The notes below the pieces were generated by a model. That model had not been told where the DNA came from. It saw only the letters and a program-made list of their open reading frames with translations, and made no database searches. DNA of 64,000 nucleotides from Oscillospiraceae bacterium (GTDB lineage: Bacteria; Bacillota; Clostridia; Oscillospirales; Acutalibacteraceae). The translations under genes were made by a program, and so were the position numbers. Positions 43,687 through 54,700 of the stretch are shown here, piece after piece; within the stretch, counting starts at the first letter, position 1; the number at the start of each line of letters is the position of its first letter. The stretch covers positions 1 through 64,000 of the forward strand of contig SVQA01000001.1 of the NCBI GenBank assembly GCA_015065545.1. Reading direction: 5' to 3'.

Positions 43687-44463
43687 ATGAAAGAAATATT
43701 AAGCAAAGATAATAAACTTATAAAATATATCAGCAAGCTTCAGACAAGCGCAAAATTTCGCAGGGAAGAAGGCTGCTTTATAGCTGAAGGCCTGCGTGTT
43801 TGCGTTGAAGCGGCTTTGAGTAACGCAAAGGTTTTGTCTGTTCTTGTTACTGATAATGCTTTGCAAAGGCACAGTGAAGAGCTTAAACCCCTTCTTGATT
43901 GTGCCGAAGAGGTGTATCTAACAAGCGAAAAGGCAATGTCTGCAGCCTGCGATACAAAATCTCCACAGGGTGTTATTTGTGTAATAAAAACTCTTGACAA
44001 TATTATTGATTTAGATACAATTAATAATAAGTATATTTTGCTTGAAAACGTGCAGGACCCCAGTAATCTCGGAACGATTCTTAGAACAGCCGATGCTCTG
44101 GGGATAAACGGCGTTATAATGACTTCTGATTGCTGTGATGTTTACAGCCCAAAGGTTTGCAGGGGTGCTATGGGTGCTCTTTACAGAGTACCTTTTATGA
44201 TTATCGATAACGCACCCTCGTTTATTAAAGAGTTTAATCTTAAAGGCAAATCTTTTGCCGCTGTTGTTAAAGATGCTTATTCTGTAACAGACGCAGACTT
44301 CAGTTCCAATGTTCTTGTTGCTGTCGGTAATGAGGGCAACGGTCTTACGAAGGAAACCATAGAAGCCTGTACATCAAAAATCACAATAAAAATGTGCAAC
44401 AATGCCGAGTCACTTAATGCAAGCATTGCGGCTTCAATTCTTATGTGGGAAATGATAAAATGA
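43687..44463 (+). CDS. TrmH/SpoU-family RNA 2'-O-methyltransferase
   Basis: A 258-residue SPOUT methyltransferase. The N-terminal substrate-binding domain (FRREEGCFIAEGLRVCVEAA) is followed by the knotted catalytic domain with LLENVQDPSNLGTILRTADALG, VAVGNEGNGLTKE and MCNNAESLNASIAASIL. It is of the YsgA/RlmB type, so rRNA is the likely target. The ATG at 43687 fits AGGA nine bases upstream; the longer in-frame start lies in the rplT terminator. It overlaps dprA by four bases (ATGA). Confidence 0.9.
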   Translation: MKEILSKDNKLIKYISKLQTSAKFRREEGCFIAEGLRVCVEAALSNAKVLSVLVTDNALQRHSEELKPLLDCAEEVYLTSEKAMSAACDTKSPQGVICVIKTLDNIIDLDTINNKYILLENVQDPSNLGTILRTADALGINGVIMTSDCCDVYSPKVCRGAMGALYRVPFMIIDNAPSFIKEFNLKGKSFAAVVKDAYSVTDADFSSNVLVAVGNEGNGLTKETIEACTSKITIKMCNNAESLNASIAASILMWEMIK

Positions 44464-45635
44464 CCGACAGAACTCGTTATTGGATTTGGCTTTCACAAGC
44501 TCTTGGCTATGCAAGCGTGAAGCCTAAGCGAATTAGTATGCTTTACAATGATGTGAAAATGCTGTATGAGGGCGGCGAACAGGAGTTTCGCTATTGCGGT
44601 ATTTTTACAGAAAATGAGATTTCAAAACTTTTGAGCATAGATTTAAAAGTTGCTGATGATATTATAAACGATTGCAAAGCATTGGGTTATAATATCTTTG
44701 ATATATCCGAGGACTCCTACCCGAAAAAGCTCAGAGAAATTGACGATCCTCCTGCTGTGCTTTATGTATCGGGTACTTTACCTTCTGTCGATAACTTGAA
44801 TTGTGTCTCAATTATCGGCACAAGGAAAGCAACGGTTTACGGAATCCGAACAGCCTTTGAACTCGGTGCAGCTCTATCTAAAAAAGGTTTTGTTGTAATA
44901 AGCGGCGGTGCTCTGGGTATCGACTGTGCCGCTCACAGAGGTGTTCTTCAGGCTGACGGAGTTACAATTTGCGTTCTCGGATGCGGAATTAACTTTGATT
45001 ATCTTAAAGAAAATAAAGGGATGCGTGAACAGATAACTTTAAAAGGTGCTGTTATTTCAGAATATCCTCCTGGCACCTCTGCATCCTCAAGAAACTTTCC
45101 TCAAAGGAATAGAATCATCTCAGCTCTTTGCGAAGGACTTGTAGTAGTTGAGGCTCCCAAAGCAAGCGGTTCTATGATAACTGTTAACTGTGCTTTGGCA
45201 CAAAATAAAGATATTTTTTCTGTAATGGGTAATGTGGATTCTCCTTATTCTGAAGGTACCAATGCTCTCATTAAAGACGGAGCAATTCCTGTCACCTCTT
45301 ATAAAGATATTCTGGAGTTTTATACCGGTGTATCCGCTGACGAATCAGTGCAAAACTATAAGGCAGAAGACATCGCAGCGGTTCCCACAAAGCTTTCAAG
45401 GCGAAAAGATACAACTGCAACAGACAATAAACCTGTTGCAACGCATAAAACAAACTTATCAATTTCTGATATGGAAAGAGATATTTATTATTTACTCGGT
45501 CTGGAGCCTATGCATATAGACTCAATTGCCGAAAAATCAGGTTTACCCGTGCATATTGTTACAAGAGTATTATCTGCTTTAGAGATGAACGATTTGGTAG
45601 AAAATGTCGGCAGCAGATATTATTCTATTAAATAA
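44460..45635 (+). CDS. dprA: DNA-processing protein DprA
   Basis: Loads RecA on incoming single-stranded DNA during transformation. The 391-residue protein has an N-terminal SAM/HhH-like region, a Rossmann fold with SIIGTRKATVYG, SGGALGIDCAAHRG, FPQRNRIISALCEGLVVVEA, and a C-terminal winged helix (MHIDSIAEKSGLPVHIVTRVLSALE). DprA is widespread in non-competent bacteria, so it does not prove competence. The start overlaps the preceding stop. topA follows after 22 bases, the common order. Confidence 0.94.
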   Translation: MTDRTRYWIWLSQALGYASVKPKRISMLYNDVKMLYEGGEQEFRYCGIFTENEISKLLSIDLKVADDIINDCKALGYNIFDISEDSYPKKLREIDDPPAVLYVSGTLPSVDNLNCVSIIGTRKATVYGIRTAFELGAALSKKGFVVISGGALGIDCAAHRGVLQADGVTICVLGCGINFDYLKENKGMREQITLKGAVISEYPPGTSASSRNFPQRNRIISALCEGLVVVEAPKASGSMITVNCALAQNKDIFSVMGNVDSPYSEGTNALIKDGAIPVTSYKDILEFYTGVSADESVQNYKAEDIAAVPTKLSRRKDTTATDNKPVATHKTNLSISDMERDIYYLLGLEPMHIDSIAEKSGLPVHIVTRVLSALEMNDLVENVGSRYYSIK

Positions 45636-45657
45636 CCTAAATAACCGGAGGTTTATT

Positions 45658-47730
45658 ATGTCAAAACTCGTTATCGTTGAGTCGCCTGCCAAGGCAAAAA
45701 CAATCAAAAAATACCTTGGTAAAGATTATGAGGTTGTTGCCTCAATGGGTCATGTAAGGGATTTGCCTCAGGCAAGACTCTCTGTTGATATCAATAACAA
45801 TTTTAACCCCAGATACGAAATTATTAAAGGCAAGGAGAAATTGGTAGAGGAACTCATTGAATTATCAAAGAACTCCGATGCTGTTTATCTCGCAACTGAC
45901 CCTGACCGCGAGGGTGAAGCAATTTCTTGGCATCTTGCATATATTCTGAATCTTAATCTTGCAGATGCCAACAGAGTTGAGTTTAACGAAATCACCAAGT
46001 ATGGTGTTGATAATGGTATGAGTGCTCCCAGAGCAATTAATCTTGACCTTGTTAATGCTCAGCAGGCACGTCGTATTCTTGACAGACTTGTGGGCTATAA
46101 GCTCAGCCCCTTTGTATCCCAGAAAATTCGTCGCGGTCTTTCTGCAGGCAGAGTACAGTCTGTTGCCGTAAGAATTATTGTTGACCGTGAGAATGAAATA
46201 AGAAATTTCAATCCTGTTGAGTACTGGAGTATCGATGCCAAGTTCTCTCCCAAGGGAAGCCGTAAGGTATTCTCTGCATTCCTCTATGGCAATCAGGATG
46301 GTAAAATTGAGCTTACCTCCAAGGAAGAAACAGATAAGATTCTTGCAGACCTCGAGGGTGCCGAATACAGAGTTTCCAAAGTTAAAACAGGTACAAGAAA
46401 AAAATCTCCTGCACCTCCATTTATAACTTCAACTCTTCAGCAGGAAGCATCAAGAAAACTCGGCTTTCAGTCAAGAAGAACTATGCGTGTAGCTCAGGAA
46501 CTCTATGAAGGTATTGATGTTGACGGTATCGGTCCCACCGGTCTTATCACATATATGAGAACCGACTCTCTGAGAATCTCCACCGACGCAATGAATGAGG
46601 CGGCATCTTATATTAAATCTACATTCGGCGATGCATATCTTCCTGCAAAGCCCAGACATTATAAATCCCGTTCCAATGCACAGGACGGTCACGAGGCTAT
46701 TCGTCCTACCTCTGTAATGCTCACACCTGACAGAGTAAAGGCAAATCTCACAACCGACCAGTATAAGCTGTATAAACTCATCTGGGAACGCTTTACAGCT
46801 TCACAGATGGCAGATTGCATCCAGAAGACAACACAAATAGATATCGAAGCTAACGGATATATCTTCAAGGCAAACGGTTACCGTGTAGATTTCGACGGTT
46901 TCACACAGCTTTATGTTGAGTCAAAGGATGAGGAAGAGGCAAAGGAAAATTCATTGCCTGCAGTTGAGAAGGATATGCTTCTCAAACTCAAAGAACTTAC
47001 AGGTAATCAGCACTTCACCCAGCCTCCTTCAAGATTCACAGAAGCTTCTCTGATTAAAGCTCTGGAGGAATTCGGTATCGGCAGACCTTCTACTTATGCC
47101 GCAACGATTTCCACAATTGTAAACCGCGAATATGTAAAGCGAGTTGGCAAGCTTCTTCATCCCACAGAGCTTGGTGAGACTATGGCTCAGCTTATGAAGG
47201 AAAGATTCCCAAAGATTGTGAACGTTAAGTTTACAGCTCAAATGGAGCAAGATCTGGATACAGTTGAAGAAGGCTCTGTAGAATGGCGAGAGCTCCTTTC
47301 TCAGTTCTACAGCGATTTTGAAAAGACCCTTAAAAAAGCAAAGGCAGATATGGACGGTGTAAAGATACATCTTAAAGAAGATGAAACCGACATTATCTGC
47401 GAAAAATGCGGACAGAAAATGGTAATCAAAGTCGGCAGATTCGGTAAGTTTATTGCTTGCCCCGGTTATCCTGAATGTAAGAATGTAAAGAGATATGTTG
47501 AAAATGTAGGCGTAAAATGTCCCGATTGCGGCAGCGATGTTATTGTTCGTCGCACAAAGACAGGCAAGACCTTCTATGGCTGTGCTTCATATCCTAAATG
47601 TAACTTTATGTCATGGAATGAGCCTACAAACGAAAAATGTCCTCAGTGCGGACAGATTCTTTTTAAGAAAAAAGGTAAGAAGCCCTCTCTCTATTGTGCA
47701 AAAGAGGGATGCGGTTATGAGAAAAAGTAA
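45658..47730 (+). CDS. topA: DNA topoisomerase I
   Basis: Relaxes negative supercoils by single-strand passage. The 690-residue protein starts MSKLVIVESPAKAKTIKKYL (Toprim) and has DPDREGEAISWH. The catalytic tyrosine is Y299 in GLITYMRTDS. Three C-terminal zinc ribbons follow (CEKCGQ...CPGYPEC, CPDCGSD...CASYPKC, CPQCGQ...CAKEGC). CCGGAGG supports the ATG at 45658; a longer in-frame start in dprA lacks a site. It shares one base with the trmFO start (TAATG). Confidence 0.96.
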   Translation: MSKLVIVESPAKAKTIKKYLGKDYEVVASMGHVRDLPQARLSVDINNNFNPRYEIIKGKEKLVEELIELSKNSDAVYLATDPDREGEAISWHLAYILNLNLADANRVEFNEITKYGVDNGMSAPRAINLDLVNAQQARRILDRLVGYKLSPFVSQKIRRGLSAGRVQSVAVRIIVDRENEIRNFNPVEYWSIDAKFSPKGSRKVFSAFLYGNQDGKIELTSKEETDKILADLEGAEYRVSKVKTGTRKKSPAPPFITSTLQQEASRKLGFQSRRTMRVAQELYEGIDVDGIGPTGLITYMRTDSLRISTDAMNEAASYIKSTFGDAYLPAKPRHYKSRSNAQDGHEAIRPTSVMLTPDRVKANLTTDQYKLYKLIWERFTASQMADCIQKTTQIDIEANGYIFKANGYRVDFDGFTQLYVESKDEEEAKENSLPAVEKDMLLKLKELTGNQHFTQPPSRFTEASLIKALEEFGIGRPSTYAATISTIVNREYVKRVGKLLHPTELGETMAQLMKERFPKIVNVKFTAQMEQDLDTVEEGSVEWRELLSQFYSDFEKTLKKAKADMDGVKIHLKEDETDIICEKCGQKMVIKVGRFGKFIACPGYPECKNVKRYVENVGVKCPDCGSDVIVRRTKTGKTFYGCASYPKCNFMSWNEPTNEKCPQCGQILFKKKGKKPSLYCAKEGCGYEKK

Positions 47731-49049
47731 TGATAAATAATTACATCAATGTTATAGGTGCAGGACTTGCCGGTTGTGAGGCTGCTTATCAGATTGCAAA
47801 ATGCGGCATTCCTGTTCATCTGTACGAAATGAAACCTCACAAAAAATCACCTGCACATCATAGCAATAATTTTGCAGAGCTTGTTTGTTCCAATTCTTTA
47901 AAGGCACAGAGAACTTCCTCTGCAGCAGGTCTTTTAAAGGAAGAAATGCGTCAGCTTGACTCGCTTCTTCTTAAATGTGCCGATAAGTGTATGGTACCTG
48001 CAGGCGGTGCTTTGGCAGTTGACAGATATATTTTTTCTAATCTTGTAACAGATGCTATACGCTCTATGGATAATATTGAGATTATATCCGAGGAGATTAA
48101 AGAAATCCCTACAGATGCAATCACCGTTATTGCAACAGGTCCTCTTACAGCGGATGATTTGTGTAAAAACATAATTGATATGTTCGGCGGTTCGTTATCT
48201 TTTTTTGATGCAGCGGCTCCTATAGTTACTGCAGATAGCATTGATAAAGAAGCCTCATTCTTCCAGTCCCGATATGATAAAGGGGATGGGGATGATTATA
48301 TCAATTGCCCCTTGAATAAAGAAGAGTATGAGTTGTTTTATAAGGAACTTATTAGTGCCGAGAGAGCTCCTCTTCATGAGTTTGATGTAGCAGATCCTAA
48401 GGTTTACGAAGGATGTATGCCTATCGAGGTTATGGCACAAAGAGGCGAGGATACTATCCGATTCGGTCCTATGAAGCCGGTTGGTCTCAGAGACCCCAGA
48501 ACAGGTCATCGTCCCTGGGCTTGTCTTCAGCTTCGTCGTGAAAACGCAGAAGGTACAATGTATAATCTTGTGGGTTTTCAGACCAATCTTAAATTTGCAG
48601 AACAAAAACGCGTTTTCGGTCTTATTCCTGCTCTGAAAAATGCAGAATATGTCAGATACGGAGTTATGCATAGAAATACATTTATTGATAGTCCGCGAGT
48701 GTTAAACTCGGATTTTAGTGCAAAGTGTAATCCTGATTTGTTTTTTGCAGGTCAGTTTACAGGGGTAGAGGGATATATGGAATCTGCATCCTCGGGTCTT
48801 ATGGCAGGTATAAATGCCGTCAGAAGATTCAAAGGCAAAGAAACTCTTACGTTGCCCAAAGAAACGATGATAGGTGCTCTTTCAAGGTATATTACAGACG
48901 AAAGTATTGTAAAGTTTCAGCCTATGGGTGCAAGCTTTGGTTTGCTTCCTGAGCTTTCAGACAGACCCAGAGATAAAAAACTTCGAGGAGAAAAGTATGC
49001 TCAAAGATCCCTTGAGGTACTCGATTCCTTTAAATTGGAAAGGTTGTGA
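47730..49049 (+). CDS. trmFO: Methylenetetrahydrofolate--tRNA-(uracil-5-)-methyltransferase TrmFO
   Basis: FAD- and folate-dependent enzyme that makes m5U54 in the tRNA T-loop. The 439-residue protein has the FAD motif GAGLAGCEAAYQIA (11-24), VCSNSLKAQ with the catalytic cysteine, and GFQTNLKFAEQKRVF. The start overlaps the topA stop. It uses 5,10-methylene-THF, so it links with the folate pool served by fhs. Confidence 0.95.
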   Translation: MINNYINVIGAGLAGCEAAYQIAKCGIPVHLYEMKPHKKSPAHHSNNFAELVCSNSLKAQRTSSAAGLLKEEMRQLDSLLLKCADKCMVPAGGALAVDRYIFSNLVTDAIRSMDNIEIISEEIKEIPTDAITVIATGPLTADDLCKNIIDMFGGSLSFFDAAAPIVTADSIDKEASFFQSRYDKGDGDDYINCPLNKEEYELFYKELISAERAPLHEFDVADPKVYEGCMPIEVMAQRGEDTIRFGPMKPVGLRDPRTGHRPWACLQLRRENAEGTMYNLVGFQTNLKFAEQKRVFGLIPALKNAEYVRYGVMHRNTFIDSPRVLNSDFSAKCNPDLFFAGQFTGVEGYMESASSGLMAGINAVRRFKGKETLTLPKETMIGALSRYITDESIVKFQPMGASFGLLPELSDRPRDKKLRGEKYAQRSLEVLDSFKLERL

Positions 49050-49053
49050 ATGT

Positions 49054-50055
49054 ATGAGAATCATAGTTGATGCTTTTGGCGGAGATAATGCACCACTTGA
49101 AATAATCAAAGGTTCTGCACAGGCAATCAAAGAATATAACATTGATATTACCCTCGTTGGCAACGAGGATACAATCAAAAAGGTTTGTGCAGAAGAAGGC
49201 ATAGATGTAGACCAGTTCAAAATCGTCCATGCTGATTCTGTTATATCTATGAATGAAGCAGGAACAGATGTTATGAAGTCAAAGTCTGATTCTTCAATGG
49301 CAGTTGGTCTTAAGCTTCTGGCAGAGGGTGAGGGAGACGGCTTTGTTACAGCCGGTAACAGTGGCGCAGTCTGTGTTGGTGCAACTCTTATTGTTAAGAG
49401 AATAAAGGGCATTTCTCGTCCCGGTTTTGCTCCCATACTTCCCGGAATGAACGGATATTTTATGATTCTTGATGCAGGTGCAAACCTTCAGTGCAGACCT
49501 GAAATGCTCCGTCAGTTCGGTCTTATGGGATCTGTTTATATGGAAAAGGTAATGGGTGTTGATAATCCTCGCGTAGCACTTGCAAATGTAGGCACTGAAG
49601 AACATAAAGGAACCGAAGTTCAGCAGGAATCCTATAAACTTCTGTCTGAAGCCCCTGTTAATTTCATTGGCAACGTTGAGGGCAGAGATATTCCCGAAAA
49701 TGCTTGTGATGTCCTTGTTTGCGACGGCTTTACAGGCAATCTTATCCTCAAAACCTACGAGGGTGTTGCTATGTCTTTCCTCAAAAAGATTAAAGGAATT
49801 CTCTATAAAAACACAAAAAATAAAATCGGTGCTCTTCTTATGAAAAAAGATTTAAGTAATATGAAGGCACAGTTTAATTATAACGATTACGGCGGTGCAC
49901 CCATTCTTGGTGTCAGAAAATCGGTATTCAAAGCACACGGCAATGCTGATGCAGAAACCTTTATGAACGCAATTCGTCTGACAGTCCAGTACATAGAACG
50001 TGATGTTATAGGCGAAATCAGTAACTCTCTTACAAATCTTAAGGCAGAGGATTAA
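49054..50055 (+). CDS. plsX: Phosphate acyltransferase PlsX
   Basis: Converts acyl-ACP to acyl-phosphate for PlsY in phospholipid synthesis. The 333-residue peripheral membrane enzyme begins MRIIVDAFGGDNAPLEIIKG and has GFVTAGNSGAVCVGATLIV and GNVEGRDIPENACDVLVCDGFTGNL. The ATG at 49054 is selected (AAAGG nine bases upstream); an earlier in-frame start would lie within trmFO. The usual acpP downstream is absent; rnc follows after one base. Confidence 0.95.
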   Translation: MRIIVDAFGGDNAPLEIIKGSAQAIKEYNIDITLVGNEDTIKKVCAEEGIDVDQFKIVHADSVISMNEAGTDVMKSKSDSSMAVGLKLLAEGEGDGFVTAGNSGAVCVGATLIVKRIKGISRPGFAPILPGMNGYFMILDAGANLQCRPEMLRQFGLMGSVYMEKVMGVDNPRVALANVGTEEHKGTEVQQESYKLLSEAPVNFIGNVEGRDIPENACDVLVCDGFTGNLILKTYEGVAMSFLKKIKGILYKNTKNKIGALLMKKDLSNMKAQFNYNDYGGAPILGVRKSVFKAHGNADAETFMNAIRLTVQYIERDVIGEISNSLTNLKAED

Positions 50056-50056
50056 A

Positions 50057-50731
50057 ATGACAGATCTGGAATCTAAAATCGGATATAAATTTAAAGACAG
50101 TTCTTTACTTCAGGTAGCACTTACTCATTCATCCTACTCATATGAAATGGGAAAGAATATAGTGTGTAATGAAAGAATGGAATTTTTGGGTGATTCTGTG
50201 CTTTCTTTAATTGTTACGAGCTTTATTTTTCTTAACTTTTCTCATTTTCCCGAGGGTGATCTTACCCAGCTTCGTGCTTCTCTTGTGTGTGAAAAATCTC
50301 TTTATAAATTTGCAAAGCAGATTGACCTTGGTGCTTTCATAAAGCTCAGCAAAGGTGAACGTCATGGCGGCGGTGCAGACAGACCTTCAATTCTTTCTGA
50401 TGCATTCGAGGCTCTAATCGCTGCTATTTTTCTTGATGGAGGCTACGATAAAGCCAGTGATTTTGTAATGACCTTTATTGTGCCCGAAATTAAGAATATC
50501 AAGAAGAAACCCACAAAAGATTACAAAACAACTCTGCAGGAGATTGTTCAGAAAAATCCGGGCGAAAAGCTTGAGTACCGTATGGTTAGCGAAAGCGGTC
50601 CTGATCACGACAAACACTTTGTTGCAGAGGTGCTTCTTAATTCCAACACTATCGGCAGAGGTGGCGGAAGAAGTAAAAAAGAAGCGGAACAGCAGGCTGC
50701 TCGTGAAGCTTTGGAGTTGATGGGTTATTAA
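50057..50731 (+). CDS. rnc: Ribonuclease III
   Basis: Double-strand-specific endonuclease for rRNA processing. The 224-residue protein has the catalytic signature ERMEFLGDSVLS (39-50), the second acidic region DAFEALIAAIFLDGG, and a C-terminal dsRNA-binding domain (KTTLQEIVQKNPG ... GGGRSKKEAEQQAAREALELM). The stop overlaps the proposed start of the following radical SAM gene. Confidence 0.96.
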   Translation: MTDLESKIGYKFKDSSLLQVALTHSSYSYEMGKNIVCNERMEFLGDSVLSLIVTSFIFLNFSHFPEGDLTQLRASLVCEKSLYKFAKQIDLGAFIKLSKGERHGGGADRPSILSDAFEALIAAIFLDGGYDKASDFVMTFIVPEIKNIKKKPTKDYKTTLQEIVQKNPGEKLEYRMVSESGPDHDKHFVAEVLLNSNTIGRGGGRSKKEAEQQAAREALELMGY

Positions 50732-51725
50732 ACGCTCAAATGTTTCCATTTTTATTCCTTTTGCGGGGTGTCCCAATAAGTGCAGCTTTTGTGACCAGCA
50801 TAAGATCACAGGGCAGATTACACCCACTACAGCAGAGGATGTAAAATCTATTATTGAAACAGCTCTTAAGTCTGGTGGTATTGATGCCAAAAACTCGGAA
50901 ATTGCTTTTTTTGGCGGCAGTTTTACTGCAATCGAAAGAGAGTATATGATTTCGTTGCTCAGTGCGGCTAAAGAATTTATTGATAAATTCAAGGGTATCC
51001 GTATATCCACCAGACCCGATTGCATAGATACTGAAGTGTTGAAAATCTTAAAAGACTTTGGTGTAACCTCAATCGAACTTGGAGCACAATCTATGGACGA
51101 TAGGGTTTTGTTACTTAACAACAGAGGTCATAACAGCGAGTCTGTAAGAAAATCATCAAAGCTTATTAAGGCTTCCGGATTTTCTCTTGGGCTTCAGATG
51201 ATGACCGGACTTTACGGAAGCTCTGACGAATCAGATATATTTACTGCACAGGAATTTATTAAACTTAAATGTGATACAGTAAGAATATATCCGACTGTAC
51301 TTTTAAAGAATACATATCTCGAAGAGCTTTTTTATTGCGGTGAATATGAACCTCAAAGTGTAGAGGCTGCTGTAAACATTTGCAGTAAACTCATTCCAAT
51401 GTTTGAGCAGGCAGATGTTTCTGTAATAAGAGTTGGTCTTCATAGCAGCGATACACTGGAAGAGAATATTGTTGCAGGCGCTTATCATCCTGCTTTCAGA
51501 GAACTTTGCGAAAATAAGATTTATCTTAATTATATTTTAGATTTGATTAAAACCGATAATTTCAGAAAAGGAAGAATCAATGTTTTCGTTTCACCTTCTT
51601 CACTTTCTAAGGCAATCGGTCAGAATAAAACAAATTTCAACGTTCTATTAAATTTAGGCTATGAGCCTAAGTTTATAGAGGACTCAAAGCTAATGAATCG
51701 TCAGATTTATTTACAGGAAGGTTAA
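50727..51725 (+). CDS. Radical SAM protein (Elp3-like subset), apparent AUU start
   Basis: Frame reading IKRSNVSIFIPFAGCPNKCS, followed by FCDQ: the iron-sulfur motif CxxxCxxC is complete, and FFGGSFTAIE, a radical SAM hallmark, comes next. About 332 residues, resembling the Elp3-type SAM core without the acetyltransferase domain. This gene commonly sits between rnc and smc in Clostridia. There is no ATG, GTG or TTG in frame between the upstream stop (50718) and the cluster. Relatives start M-K-H/R-x-N, which puts ATT at 50727 in place of ATG, with GGAG ten bases upstream. The first in-frame ATG (50946) would delete the cluster. Function unknown; RNA modification is possible. Confidence 0.8.
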   Translation: MKRSNVSIFIPFAGCPNKCSFCDQHKITGQITPTTAEDVKSIIETALKSGGIDAKNSEIAFFGGSFTAIEREYMISLLSAAKEFIDKFKGIRISTRPDCIDTEVLKILKDFGVTSIELGAQSMDDRVLLLNNRGHNSESVRKSSKLIKASGFSLGLQMMTGLYGSSDESDIFTAQEFIKLKCDTVRIYPTVLLKNTYLEELFYCGEYEPQSVEAAVNICSKLIPMFEQADVSVIRVGLHSSDTLEENIVAGAYHPAFRELCENKIYLNYILDLIKTDNFRKGRINVFVSPSSLSKAIGQNKTNFNVLLNLGYEPKFIEDSKLMNRQIYLQEG

Positions 51726-51728
51726 TTT

Positions 51729-54700
51729 ATGCTTCTTAAATCATTAGAGCTGCAAGGCTTCAAAACTTTTCCCGATAAAACTAAATTAACATTTAATACA
51801 GGTATTACTGCTGTTGTTGGTCCTAACGGTTCAGGCAAGAGTAATATCAGCGATGCTATCCGCTGGGTACTTGGTGAGCAAGCCCCTAAAAGTCTTCGTT
51901 GCAGCCGTATGGAAGATGTGGTTTTCAACGGTACAACAAGCAGAAAACAGCAGGGCTTTGCCGAAGTTACACTCACAATTGACAATAGCGACAGAGCACT
52001 TCGCTTTGACGGAGATGTTGTATCTGTAACCCGTCGCTTTTATCGCAGCGGCGAAAGCGAGTATCTTATAAATAAAACACAGGTAAGACTTAAGGATATA
52101 AACGAACTTTTTATGGATACAGGTCTTGGCCGTGACGGTTACTCTATGATTGGTCAGGGTAAGATTGACAGCATCGTATCCTCAAAAAGTGATGACAGAC
52201 GAGAGATTTTTGAGGAAGCTGCAGGTATTTCTCGTTACAGATACAGAAAAACCGAAGCAGAGAGAAAGCTTGCCCGTACAGAAGATAATCTTGTACGCCT
52301 TCGTGATATTGTAACAGAGCTTGAATCTCGTATTAAACCTCTTAAAATACAATCAGCAAAAGCCCAGAGTTTCCTCGAGTATTCCGAAGAAAAACGTGGA
52401 CTTGAAATTGCTCTCTGGCTTGATACTCTCAATAAATCCTCAGGCGAAATTAAAAGTCATGAGGATAAAATCTCAATCTGTGAAAATCAGCTTTTTGAAG
52501 CAGACAAGGTTATAAGCGAGGTTTCCGAGAAAACCGATCATCTTTATAACGAAAGCGGTCAGTTAGCTGTTAAAACAGAAGAACTCAGAAATATGATTTC
52601 TGATTGTGAAGCACAGATTTTCGAGAAGAAATCTATGCTCTCTGTTGCTCAAAACGATATTCTTCATAATAACGAAAACATCAATCGTATCAATGTTGAT
52701 TTGGAGCAAATTGATGTTTTTGCAAAGGATATTGTAAGAGAAATCGATGAAAAACTCTTAAAAATCGATGAAATAAAGTCAGAAATAGTAAATAAGAATA
52801 AAGAGTATGACGAAACTGCAGATACTCTTAATAATATTAACGTAAATGCCAGCAGAAGCTCTGATGCCTTGCAGGAGATAACAGCCAAAATTGCCGCTTT
52901 AAGCTCAAAGCAGGCTGATGCAAGGGTTGTACTTATGACCAGTGCGTCTTCAATAGCAGAGGTTGAAAGCAGACTTGTTGCTTTGGATGAAACCAAAACA
53001 AAACGCACAGAACAAGTTACAACTCTTGAAGAGATGCTTATTAACTATAAAAATCAACTTGAAGGTGCAAATAAAAAGGTTTTACAGTATACAAACTCAA
53101 TCAAGGGTCTTGAGCTTAAGCTTTCTTCAAAGGAAGAACGTTTAACTGAATTACAAGAAAAAGCAGATAAACTTCTTCTTGATGCTGGTGAAAAAGCCCG
53201 TAGAGCAAAGGTGCTTCAAGATCTTGAGCAGAATATGGATGGTTTCAGCCATAGTGTTAAGGATATAATTCAAGCTTCTAAAAACGGAAATCTTAAAGGT
53301 ATTCGTGGCCCTGTGTCCAGAATTATTACTGTTCCAACAGACTATGCAGTTGCTATTGAAACTGCTCTCGGTTATGCATTGCAGAATATTGTAACAGCAA
53401 CCGAAAAGGATGCTAAGAGAGCTATTGCATATCTTAAGCAGAATAGAGCTGGTCGTGCAACCTTCTTGCCTGTAAATACAATCAAGGGCAAAAAACTTTC
53501 TGAAAATGGTCTTGATGATTGCTATGGCTTCATCGGTATAGCGAGTGACCTTTGTAAATGCGAGAGTCAGTATAATGATATTCTTATTTCACTTCTTGGC
53601 AGAATCGCTATCTTCGAAGATCTTAACAGTGCCACAACAGCCGCAAAGAAGTTTGGATATAAATTTAAGGTTGTTACTTTAGACGGTCAGGTTGTTAATG
53701 CAGGAGGTTCACTTACAGGTGGCTCATTTGCAAAGAACTCAGGTCTTCTCAGCCGTTCTTCCGAAATTGCTAAAATCAAAGAAGAAGCAGATGCACTTAT
53801 GAAGAAAGCAGATAACGCCAAAGCGGAGTTTAATAATGCTAAAGGAGAGGTTGCTTCTATTGAGGCAGATATTCTGGGCTTCAGAGCTGATCTTTCAACT
53901 GCATCTCAGGAGCTTGTTCGTATTGAAACAGAAACAAAATCCTGCGAGAACGAGCTTGCAACTACCAAGACTTCTCTTGAGGAAATCGAGGCAGAAACCG
54001 CTAAATGCAACAGCCGAATTAACACTTTGAAGCATGACAAAGAAAATGCTGATATTGTTATCAAGCAGTTTACCGAAGAAATCAATGTTCAGGAATCAAA
54101 AGCAGCAGACATAAGCGGTGACAGAGCTAATCTTAAGGAAAGAAGAGAAGAACTCTCCGAGAAGTTGCAGACTTTGCGTCTTGAAATTGTTACTTTAGAA
54201 AAGGATATAGAAAATCTTGAGTCCGATATAGAGTCCTCAAAGGCTGTAGGAAACAATCAAGAATCAAGAAAAGCAGAACTTTCTAAAGAGATTGAGGATT
54301 TAGAAACCCTTAATAAAGAAAAGTGTGAGCAGATTGCTTTGCTCAACACGGAAATTTCTGATCTTGAAAACAGTATTAATACAACAAGAGCAGAAATTGA
54401 TAAATTCTCTGTACGCAGAGATGAGATTGAAAAAGAAAATATCAAACTCCGCCAACTTGAAAAGGACAAAATGTCAGAGCGTGAGCTTGCTTCTTCCGAG
54501 CTTGCTCGTTTGCAGGAGAGAAAGCTCAATATGCAGAATCGCTATGATTCAATCATCTCAAAACTTTGGGAAGAATATGAGCTTACTCGACTTGAAGCAG
54601 AAGCTCATGCCGCAGAGGTTGAGGATATTCCTGCCGCCCAGCGCAGGCTTAATGAGCTTAAGCAGAAGATAAAAGCCTTAGGCTCTGTTAACGTAGGTGC

